Source: TMED27 sp037969235
Lineage (GTDB): Bacteria; Pseudomonadota; Alphaproteobacteria; Micavibrionales; Micavibrionaceae
Assembly (NCBI GenBank): GCA_037969235.1
Contig: JBBKXA010000019.1
Span: 1 to 24,029, forward strand
Length of the DNA: 24,029 bases
Direction of reading: 5' to 3'
The position numbers were made by a program, and so were the translations under genes. The notes under the pieces were generated by a model. The model was given only the letters and a program-made list of their open reading frames with translations, was not told the origin of the DNA and searched no databases. Shown one piece after another: positions 1-5,590 of the stretch (its first letter is position 1; every line of letters begins with the position of its first letter).

Positions 1-111
1 TTCAATCCGATCGAACCATCATTCGGAACACTCAAACGTAAAAGAGAATTTGCCCCACCTGACACACCAATAATTGAAATCATTAAATCATCCGAATGTT
101 ATTTGGAATGA
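1..111 (+). pseudogene. Possible C-terminal fragment of an IS630-type transposase
   Basis: The plus strand is open from base 1 to a TGA at 109-111 and encodes 36 residues. They begin FNPIEPSFGTLKRKREF. The NPIE block followed a few residues later by LK is typical of the C-terminal catalytic Glu region of IS630/Tc1-like DDE transposases (SPDxNPIEnxxxxLK). Only about 25 residues follow the LK, fewer than usual, so the gene may end early. The fragment converges on the Rep-like gene and overlaps its stop by about 13 bases. Seen: the open frame and the motif. Inferred: the transposase identity. It could also be a chance open frame, and everything upstream lies outside the window. Confidence 0.3.
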
Positions 112-698
112 CTATAGCATCTGCGCTTGGTTTTCAATGCTTTTGATATGCCCCAGCGCCGCCCCATTATCTCGCCTTGGTCTGCGTGATTAATTTCATT
201 TAAAGGGGTTAATGGGTCTAAGCCTTTACACATATAACTCAGCGTGCCAAGCACCGCATGTAATGGGCTTAAATCTCCAAAATTAGGATATTGAATGTCT
301 TCGAATACTACTCGCGGTCTTTTTACTTCAAAGGGCAACCAGCGCCGCATCGCTCGTTTATAAGCCACCTGATACCCCTTTGGAATGTGCAGCAACAAAT
401 GAACATGAATGCCTTTATGCTTGCCGTTTTCCAGCGTGTAAACATATGCTACGGGCAAGCCACGCCGTTGTAGCCATTTCCTGCTATGTTCTAAATACTG
501 CAATACAAACTTTTGCGGGCGTTTCTTGTCTGCATAATCATCATAGTGAATGGTGATGAATCTGTTTAATGGGCAACCCAAATTAAACGCGTTTTCGCCT
601 GCATTAAATAACGCTATAACTTGCTTTTGTGTAAGGCTTTGAGTGGCGTGAATATAGGATATTTTCGTTATACTATATAAGTGTGGTTTTTTGTTCAT
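99..698 (-). CDS. HUH-type replication initiator / relaxase-like protein of the integrated element
   Basis: This is probably a rolling-circle-type replication or nicking protein. Motifs are seen in the expected order, numbered from an upstream TTG at 800 that would give 233 residues: a hydrophobic strand RFITIHYDD (80-88), the HUH pair in GIHVHLLLHIP (H132, H134), and the Tyr motif YMCK (Y189xxK192), which has the YxxK form of single-tyrosine HUH endonucleases. The conserved-looking tail GRRWGISKAL follows. I prefer the ATG at 698 (residue 35 of the long form, giving 199 residues) because AAGGGG lies 10 bases upstream. The TTG at 800 overlaps the preceding HTH gene by 8 bases and would suit translational coupling. 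The gene is last in the leftward run of the element. The exact family is unknown; plasmid-like or inovirus-like Rep is likely. Confidence 0.62.
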   Translation of the reverse strand: MNKKPHLYSITKISYIHATQSLTQKQVIALFNAGENAFNLGCPLNRFITIHYDDYADKKRPQKFVLQYLEHSRKWLQRRGLPVAYVYTLENGKHKGIHVHLLLHIPKGYQVAYKRAMRRWLPFEVKRPRVVFEDIQYPNFGDLSPLHAVLGTLSYMCKGLDPLTPLNEINHADQGEIMGRRWGISKALKTKRRCYSHSK

Positions 699-770
699 GT
701 GCGCTATACCCCTTGTGTTCTTGCGTTTCGCGTATTTTGTAAGTGCTAAAAACTTCCGCTCAATTTTATA

Positions 771-790
771 CTCTCTGATACTCTCTGATA
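771..790. repeat. Perfect 10-bp tandem duplication upstream of the Rep-like ATG
   Basis: CTCTCTGATA occurs twice head to tail. If the Rep-like protein starts at 698, the repeat lies in its leader, between it and the HTH gene. If translation starts at the TTG at 800, it encodes part of the N terminus. Two copies are too few to call an iteron array. Confidence 0.5.
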
Positions 791-792
791 CT

Positions 793-963
793 TCATTCAA
801 TCTTATGCATATAAGCCCATTTTTCTAAATCATCTTGAGAATAACGAATAATCCCACCACGTTTTAAGTATGGGGGGCTTGTATTGTTTTTTCTCCAGCG
901 TGCGAGTGTGGGAATAGAAACGCCCAAATAAATGGACGTTTCTTTTGTGGTTAAGTATCGCAT
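793..963 (-). CDS. Small AlpA/MerR-like helix-turn-helix protein (56 aa)
   Basis: ATG at 961-963, TGA at 793-795. The protein begins MRYLTTKETSIYLGVSIPTL and continues ARWRKNNTSPPYLKRGG..IRYSQDDLEKW. This is the standard excisionase-type winged HTH fold: helix 1 around LTTKETSIYLGVS, recognition helix around IPTLARWR, a wing with Y-K-x-G-G-x-I-R-Y, then the DLEKW helix. Proteins of this size (AlpA, Xis, HTH_17) control integrase or replication genes in phage satellites and integrative elements. The gene lies 6 bases after the winged-helix gene and directly before the Rep-like gene, so it may control Rep expression. It is the second protein of this fold in the element. Family confidence is high; the role is inferred. 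Confidence 0.75.
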   Translation of the reverse strand: MRYLTTKETSIYLGVSIPTLARWRKNNTSPPYLKRGGIIRYSQDDLEKWAYMHKIE

Positions 964-969
964 TTAAGC

Positions 970-1284
970 CTATTGAATTTCTAATACCTCAATAGGCGTA
1001 TGCAGGACATATCGTCCATGCCAGCCATGCGGGTGTTCTTCTCTTAATGTTACAATATCAAGGCCGTAATCACGCTTCAGGATATGAATGTATGCCCCTA
1101 GGCGAAAAGCCCAGCTCGACATTTCTAAGGCAGTAACGCCGTGCTGCCCCTTACTCGCTAGCGCGGCTATTGTGCGGGCAACTGTGCGCGATGTGATGTG
1201 TATCACTTTCGGTTCTTTGTTGAGCCAGATTCTAGCTTTAACGGCTTTGATGTTGATAATAGTAGTTTGTGTCGGTATGCTCAT
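970..1284 (-). CDS. Winged-helix domain protein (HTH_39-like)
   Basis: 104 residues. The C-terminal half (about 38-100) contains AALASKGQHGVTALEMSSWA, then FRLGAYIHILKRDYGLDIVT and a basic/aromatic tail HPHGWHGRYVL. This arrangement is typical of small winged-helix proteins found on integrative elements: a helix, a G-V-T turn, a recognition helix with R-L-x-x-x-I-x-x-L, then I-x-T and a hairpin. The ATG is preceded by an AGAGAGGA ribosome site about 6 bases away. It lies between the two excisionase-like genes. The N-terminal 35 residues resemble nothing I recognise. It probably binds DNA in copy control or regulation of the element; no target can be read from sequence. Confidence 0.6.
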   Translation of the reverse strand: MSIPTQTTIINIKAVKARIWLNKEPKVIHITSRTVARTIAALASKGQHGVTALEMSSWAFRLGAYIHILKRDYGLDIVTLREEHPHGWHGRYVLHTPIEVLEIQ

Positions 1285-1382
1285 TTGGCAATCCTCTCTT
1301 ATGGTTTCTAATGATAGTTAGGTTTTGTGCGCCCTTTGGATATCTGACTATCTGAGGGGCTTTTTTTGGCTATTGCCCTGCG

Positions 1383-1568
1383 TTAATTTTTGGCAGGATA
1401 ATTTTCAAGCTTAGCCACGTATTCATCAAGGTTTTCACGCTTAACTAATGTGCGCCGCCCTAATTTAGTTGCGGCGATATTGCCGTTTGAGATTTCTGAG
1501 TAAAGCTTGGTTTTTCCAATCGACAAAAGATTTGCCGCTTCATCCAATGTTAGTAGTATGTTCTGCAT
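1383..1568 (-). CDS. Excisionase-family helix-turn-helix protein (61 aa)
   Basis: The 61-residue protein begins MQNILLTLDEAANLLSIGKT. It has the HTH_17/excisionase pattern: LTLDEAANLLSIGKTKLYSEI (helix-turn-helix, about 6-26), a short wing IAATKLGRRTLVKRENL, and a terminal helix LDEYVAKLE. Such proteins act as recombination directionality factors or as repressors beside tyrosine integrases. The ribosome site AAAGGA lies about 6 bases before the ATG. A palindrome is centred about 34 bases upstream and the integrase-operon terminator lies beyond it, so this gene probably begins a separate leftward transcript. Confidence 0.75.
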   Translation of the reverse strand: MQNILLTLDEAANLLSIGKTKLYSEISNGNIAATKLGRRTLVKRENLDEYVAKLENYPAKN

Positions 1569-1590
1569 TTATTTTCCTTTGAATGTCATT

Positions 1591-1612
1591 CGCGTAAACA
1601 CTATTGTTCGCG
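1591..1612. promoter_or_regulatory. Imperfect palindrome, probable operator of the excisionase gene
   Basis: CGCGTAAACA (1591-1600), CTAT spacer, TGTTCGCG (1605-1612). The arms pair as CGCG(T/-)AAACA against TGTT(-)CGCG with one or two mismatches or gaps. It sits 22-44 bases upstream of the excisionase-like ATG, in a likely promoter region. Seen: the symmetry and position. Inferred: operator function. Confidence 0.4.
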
Positions 1613-1640
1613 CTCATGTTTCAAAGATAGAAAAATTAAA

Positions 1641-1673
1641 GTAAAAAAAGAATACGTGAAAAATTATCACGTA
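1641..1673 (-). terminator. Hairpin terminator after the integrase operon
   Basis: Read on the minus strand, TACGTGA pairs with TCACGTA (7-bp stem, 7-base loop TAATTTT; plus-strand arms 1653-1659 and 1667-1673). It is followed by TTCTTTTTTT. It begins 15 bases after the stop of the unknown gene, where a rho-independent terminator would be expected. The stem is AT-rich and may be moderately strong. Confidence 0.6.
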
Positions 1674-1687
1674 CTATTATGAATATT

Positions 1688-2338
1688 TTAATCATCATAA
1701 CCCCAATTAAATTCTTCTTTAATAATCTCGTAAGCATTTTGAGCATTCGGATATAGATGCGCTGGAAATTTTAAATTATTACGAAAGAACTCATCAATTT
1801 CACCGAAATAAGGCGAAAACATAAAGTGGTCACACCAATTTGCAGGATTATGTTTTCTTAAAAAGCTGGCGTGAAACTTCTCAATTTGTGCTTTGTGATA
1901 GCGTTTGTATTCGTCCGTTGATTTCTGTGGTATAAGTATCCATTCAGCAACTGCTGAAATAGCATGGTCTTTTATCATCCCTGCAATTATAAGTGCTTGC
2001 ACAATGCTACCAATAGCCATGTGTTGAATATGAAAGTTATTGGAGGAGCTTAAAGATTTATGTTTAATGAGGGATACATGATACCCGTTGTAAATTTCTG
2101 CAATATCGGCATCAAGCTTATTGCCAGTAATCTTAGCTTTGGCATCAAAATATCCTATTGTTAAATTTATTAAATCCGTTAAAAGAGGAGCTGTGCTTTC
2201 ACGCTTTTTTAGTTTTAATATTTTACTTTCAAGTGTTTTCAAATTTTCTAGTAATCGAGACTCAATGTTATCCGATTTATTAAAACCATAAGCAGAATCT
2301 AAAATTTTATCGTAAAAATTATCATCACTTTCCATCAT
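1688..2338 (-). CDS. Unknown protein coupled to the integrase gene
   Basis: 216 residues with no family I recognise. Its ATG overlaps the integrase TGA in an ATGA junction (2335-2338), so it is co-transcribed and probably translationally coupled. The N-terminal third is charged and rich in Lys, Glu, Asp, Asn and Ser (MMESDDNFYDKILDSAYGFN...). The middle has a mildly hydrophobic helix, IGSIVQALIIAGMIKDHAIS. The C-terminal part is rich in aromatic and His residues (KFHASFLRKHNPANWCDHFM, then SPYFGEIDEFFRNNL). There is no signal peptide or clear membrane segment. Base composition is more AT-rich than in neighbouring core genes. It may be an accessory recombination factor or cargo; I assign no function. 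Confidence 0.7.
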   Translation of the reverse strand: MMESDDNFYDKILDSAYGFNKSDNIESRLLENLKTLESKILKLKKRESTAPLLTDLINLTIGYFDAKAKITGNKLDADIAEIYNGYHVSLIKHKSLSSSNNFHIQHMAIGSIVQALIIAGMIKDHAISAVAEWILIPQKSTDEYKRYHKAQIEKFHASFLRKHNPANWCDHFMFSPYFGEIDEFFRNNLKFPAHLYPNAQNAYEIIKEEFNWGYDD

Positions 2339-3558
2339 TCTCTCGCTTTAAAATTGCCCTTAATCACTTCGCCATGCCCCGCAAGCCTATCCAATAAATC
2401 AGCCCACTCCTGCAACATCGATATGCGATGGTCATCAAACTCTGTGCGGTCATAGGCTTCGCCAAGGGTGGTGCGGGTTTTGTGTGCCAGTTGTTTCTCA
2501 ATAACCTCACTGTGATAATCCAGCTTTTCACGAATAGTTGTGCGGGCGAGGGCGCGGAAACCATGCCCAGTCATAACGCCTTTATAGCCCATGCGCTCCA
2601 ATGCTTTTAAAATCGTGTTGTTGCTCATGGATTTAATCGGGCGCACTTGGTTTGGAAATACCCAATCCCATTGCCCCGTGAGTTCTTTTTGCGCTTGCAA
2701 TATCTCAATGGCTTGTGTACATAGTGGCACGATATGCTCTTTACCCATTTTCATACGCTCGGCTGGTATCGCCCATCGCTTTTCATCGAAATCAAACTCA
2801 TCCCATTTCGCCTGTATAAGCTCACTGGTGCGCACAAACGTTAAAAGCAATAAGCGCATAGCGTGGCGGGTGTGTTGATATAGCCGTGCATCGTTGCGCT
2901 CTAATGCCTGTAAGAACGCTGGCAGCTCTTTTGCAGTAAAGGCGGCAAAGTGTGTTTTCTTGTAAGGTTTTAATTGCCCTACAAGGTCACGCGTGGGGTC
3001 ACTCTCGGCTTTGCCCTCACCAATCGCATATCTAAATACTTGCCCGCAACATTGCAAATTGCGCCGTGCTATCTCATGTGCCCCGCGTGATTCAGTCTTG
3101 CGCATGGTTTGCAGGATTAAAGGGGGCATAATTGCCGTGATAGGATATGCCCCCATATCGGGAAAAACATCACGCTCCATGCGGTATAGCACTTCTTTAG
3201 CATAGCTTTCACTCCAGCGCGGCTTGTAATGCTCATGCCATTCACGCGCCAAGGCTTCAAAGCTATTCTCTGCATTCAGCTTGGATATGCGCTTTTTCTC
3301 CTGCTTTTCAAAGCTGGGGTCAAAGCCATCTTTGATAAGTTTGCGGGCTTCATCGCGCTTGTCGCGGGCTTCGCTTAATGTGGTTTCAGGAAATACGCCA
3401 ATCGCTAAACGTTTCTCTTTGCCATTAAAGCGATATTTCATACGCCAATATTTTGATTCGCTCGGCATAACCTCAAGATACATGCCCATGCCATCACTTA
3501 GCTTATAGGCTTTGTCTTTGGCTTTTGCGCTCTCGCATTGTCTATGGTTTAACTTCAT
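2335..3558 (-). CDS. P4-type tyrosine-recombinase integrase
   Basis: 407 residues, a normal length for the P4/CP4-57 integrase family. An N-terminal arm-binding domain (DUF4102-like, about 1-85) contains LSDGMGMYLEV and RLAIGVFPETTLSEARDKRD. A SAM-like core-binding domain (about 95-190) follows, then the catalytic domain. Catalytic residues can be placed: R243 in FVRTSEL, a lysine near 270-273, H332xxR335 in GHGFR, H359 in LAHK, and the nucleophile Y369 in AYDRTEF. All are present, so the enzyme looks intact. It integrates or excises the element at an att site. It lies about 175 bases from the 3' end of tRNA-Ser and reads away from it, the usual layout for this family. It overlaps the downstream unknown gene by 4 bases. 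Confidence 0.93.
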   Translation of the reverse strand: MKLNHRQCESAKAKDKAYKLSDGMGMYLEVMPSESKYWRMKYRFNGKEKRLAIGVFPETTLSEARDKRDEARKLIKDGFDPSFEKQEKKRISKLNAENSFEALAREWHEHYKPRWSESYAKEVLYRMERDVFPDMGAYPITAIMPPLILQTMRKTESRGAHEIARRNLQCCGQVFRYAIGEGKAESDPTRDLVGQLKPYKKTHFAAFTAKELPAFLQALERNDARLYQHTRHAMRLLLLTFVRTSELIQAKWDEFDFDEKRWAIPAERMKMGKEHIVPLCTQAIEILQAQKELTGQWDWVFPNQVRPIKSMSNNTILKALERMGYKGVMTGHGFRALARTTIREKLDYHSEVIEKQLAHKTRTTLGEAYDRTEFDDHRISMLQEWADLLDRLAGHGEVIKGNFKARE

Positions 3559-3560
3559 TT

Positions 3561-3597
3561 GGGGGCATTAACTCCATCATATGTGCTTTATGCCCCC
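3561..3597. promoter_or_regulatory. Inverted repeat in the integrase leader
   Basis: GGGGGCAT (3561-3568) and ATGCCCCC (3590-3597) form an exact 8-bp inverted repeat with a 21-base spacer, directly in front of the integrase ATG at 3558. The only Shine-Dalgarno-like GGAG (minus strand) lies in the spacer. It could be an operator or an RNA hairpin affecting integrase translation. A further partial copy, GTGCCCCC, follows at about 3602. Confidence 0.4.
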
Positions 3598-3733
3598 TCA
3601 TGTGCCCCCTTTATATTGCGGGTTTAAGCGGTCACGAGCGAGCAACCATGAATGATAGTGTAAATGTAGCCGTTGACCAGTGCAAGCTTTGCGGTTAATA
3701 ATGATTGTTAATGAATGTTGGTGAAGAGGAAAA

Positions 3734-3826
3734 TGGCGGAGACTGAGGGATTCGAACCCTCGATAGAGCTATAAACCCTATATACCCTTAGCAGGGGCAC
3801 GCCTTCAGCCACTCGGCCAAGTCTCC
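3734..3826 (-). tRNA. tRNA-Ser (GCU anticodon)
   Basis: On the minus strand the gene starts GGAGACT (3826 inward) and ends AGTCTCC-G-CCA (to 3734), giving a 7-bp acceptor stem, discriminator G and an encoded CCA. The anticodon arm is TGCCC-CTGCTAA-GGGTA, giving anticodon GCU, which reads AGC/AGU. A long variable arm (class II, typical of Ser) precedes the T arm GAGGG-TTCGAAT-CCCTC. The 3' end points at the integrase, so it is the probable attB/attL side of the element. The gene appears intact after integration, as expected when the element restores the tRNA 3' end. Confidence 0.95.
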
Positions 3827-3840
3827 AAACCATTGAGAAC

Positions 3841-3869
3841 GTTTTAGAGGGTATTGCCGCCTTTGGCAA
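3841..3869 (-). promoter_or_regulatory. Predicted sigma-70 promoter of tRNA-Ser
   Basis: On the minus strand, -35 TTGCCA (3864-3869), a 17-base spacer and -10 TAAAAC (3841-3846). The -10 ends 14 bases before the tRNA 5' end, so transcription would begin a few bases upstream of the mature tRNA. Confidence 0.5.
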
Positions 3870-3906
3870 GAGGGTTTAGGAAAAATGATATCGCTTTATT
3901 TGCGCA

Positions 3907-4506
3907 TTAAGGCAAGTAAGATTTTAAACGCTCAGGCCAGCTCATATCATCTGTCGTATCAATAAATTCATTGATCTGCATCATTTGCCATTCGGTGTTA
4001 CTCATGCGAAAAATACAGGCAAATATAAACGCGTCTTTATCGTGCCCCGTAATTTTCAACAGATCACAATGTACAAAGTTACGATTAGTGTATCCATCGG
4101 CCAAGCGCATTTCCGGCTCCGCGACTTCGGCAAAATTCTGTCCGCTTTTGATCGAGGCTTTGAAAATAATGCTGTGAATTGCAGGGTTGAGGTCTTTCAA
4201 CTCCACCGAAATCTGTTCATCGTCTCCATCGCCAATACCTTCGACATTATCGCCGCTGTGATATATCTGCCCTGTTTGATCAACTTCACGCCCAGATTCC
4301 ACTGAAACGTGATTAATGTAGCGTTTTTGATCGTCAAAAATATAGCAAGATAGATCAAGGTCGTGATGCGTCTTCTTGCCGCCCGTTATCTCGCGCGCCT
4401 TATCTATCAGGCTGACTTTTTTATTCGGATTCCATCCCAAACCAACAAAAACACGGTGGCGGGCTTCTTGGGTGACATTCAAAGGCGTGGTTTTTTTATC
4501 GCTCAT
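3907..4506 (-). CDS. TerD-family calcium-binding stress protein
   Basis: 199 residues, the usual length for TerD-domain proteins. Motifs seen: VGLGWNPN near residue 21, the acidic strand DLDLSCYIFDDQ (49-60), and HSGDNVEGIGDGDDEQISVE (83-102). The last is the TerD signature that supplies Asp side chains for calcium binding. IHSIIFKASI and the F-x-E-V turn follow, as in the family. TerD proteins are linked to tellurite, phage and envelope stress, but the biochemical role is not settled. No terA, terB, terC or terE is nearby. Instead the gene follows the possible glycosyltransferase gene by 16 bases, suggesting a two-gene operon with an envelope-related role (inference). Confidence 0.85.
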   Translation of the reverse strand: MSDKKTTPLNVTQEARHRVFVGLGWNPNKKVSLIDKAREITGGKKTHHDLDLSCYIFDDQKRYINHVSVESGREVDQTGQIYHSGDNVEGIGDGDDEQISVELKDLNPAIHSIIFKASIKSGQNFAEVAEPEMRLADGYTNRNFVHCDLLKITGHDKDAFIFACIFRMSNTEWQMMQINEFIDTTDDMSWPERLKSYLP

Positions 4507-4522
4507 AAAAACAATTCTATAC

Positions 4523-5551
4523 CTATCCGTGTTCTAATCCAAGGGGCGCATTATGATCGCGGTTAGATTTTAGAACAAGATGATCAGGCGGGCGAGCTAT
4601 AGTTTCCAAAAACAATGGGTTTTTAATGCTTTGTGCCTGATCGGATGCCCAAATAGCGTAGGCTTCATCGTCGGCGAGGTGATCAAATTGTGCCCGCGCT
4701 TCGTAAAAAACTTCGCGGCAATACTCTGGCCAATCCGGTTGCGGCATTAACTCCAGCAAAGCCCGTACGCATTTGAGCGCTCGCGTGATGCCTGCGGGTG
4801 AAATGTCGGTAATACCACTTAAATTATGGCCTTGACTGTAATGGACAATAGCACCGGGCGCCATATCGGCCTTAGCGCCCAACGCCAATGCGCGGCCAAA
4901 CATTAAAATATCAAGATAAGCATCCACCGCGCGTGGCATCTGCGCATGGTCTTGATAAGATGCTTTCCGAAAAACATCTGGTTTCACCAATGTGTTGCTA
5001 TAGGCCAACGCATTTTGCAGATGATTGTTTTCGAAATTCCGTATAGATGCAAAATCATCTTTCGTAGAAAAATAGGGGCGGGCATTGTCATCGGGCTGGT
5101 CACCCCAGAATAATTTAAAATCCGCATAGACAATATCGCAGCCCGAAGCCAGCATATGGCGGGTCATAGCGTCATAACAATGATCATCGGGGACATCACC
5201 AAAATCCGCCATAAGCGTCGCCATATATTGCCCCGATAAATCACCGTCAACAAACGGATAAAGACGCTGCGCCGCCGCAGAGTTATTCGTGCATCCCTCA
5301 TCGAGCGTCACTTGATGCAAGCGTGTATCAATATCAAAATTACGAGCGTGCGTGCGAAACATATCTGGGATAAAATCTTTTAAATTCGCACTGGTCGCGG
5401 CGAGCACATCAAAGGAAGTGTTGGGACTACCATCAGCATGCCTCTGCCGCCCCCAAGCCGCAATCGTACGCGGCGCATTTCGAACATATGGCGAGCTTTC
5501 ATCCTCCGCCCAAAGCGCAGCGTTAACAAGGATGCGAGGTCGCTTAATCAT
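4523..5551 (-). CDS. Hypothetical protein, possibly a GT2-like glycosyltransferase fold
   Basis: About 342 residues. ATG at 5551 is chosen; a GTG two codons upstream (5557) is the alternative. No strong family signature is visible. Features recalling family 2 glycosyltransferases are an acidic stretch MADFGDVPDDHCYDAM (possible metal/nucleotide region), then GCDIVYADFKLFWGDQ (strand plus DIVYAD turn). Later come SNTLVKPDVFRKASY, an acidic AVDAYLDILMFGRALALGAK segment and a P-G-A-I-V-H-Y-S-Q-G-H-N-L-S-G end, as in the acceptor-side loop of GT2 enzymes. The N terminus, PRILVNAALWAEDESSPYVR, lacks the usual P-x-Y-N motif, so the identity is uncertain. It is soluble, with no signal peptide. It precedes the TerD-like gene by 16 bases. 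Confidence 0.55.
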   Translation of the reverse strand: MIKRPRILVNAALWAEDESSPYVRNAPRTIAAWGRQRHADGSPNTSFDVLAATSANLKDFIPDMFRTHARNFDIDTRLHQVTLDEGCTNNSAAAQRLYPFVDGDLSGQYMATLMADFGDVPDDHCYDAMTRHMLASGCDIVYADFKLFWGDQPDDNARPYFSTKDDFASIRNFENNHLQNALAYSNTLVKPDVFRKASYQDHAQMPRAVDAYLDILMFGRALALGAKADMAPGAIVHYSQGHNLSGITDISPAGITRALKCVRALLELMPQPDWPEYCREVFYEARAQFDHLADDEAYAIWASDQAQSIKNPLFLETIARPPDHLVLKSNRDHNAPLGLEHG

Positions 5552-5590
5552 AGCCACAGCCTAGCAATACGCGGTGCTATGAAAAGGAAA

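Noticed and set aside
1..1000. Second attachment site (copy of the tRNA-Ser 3' end) at the left edge
   Set aside because: I scanned for the GGCGGAGACTGAGGG sequence on both strands and saw no copy, so the left boundary must be outside the window.
1340..1373. T-run after TATCTGAGGGGC as a plus-strand terminator
   Set aside because: The stem with GCCCTTTGGATA is broken in the middle and no plus-strand gene ends nearby.
5561..5579. Hairpin TAGCA...TGCTA upstream of the GT-like gene as a gatB terminator
   Set aside because: Only 5 bp of stem and no T-run on the minus strand.
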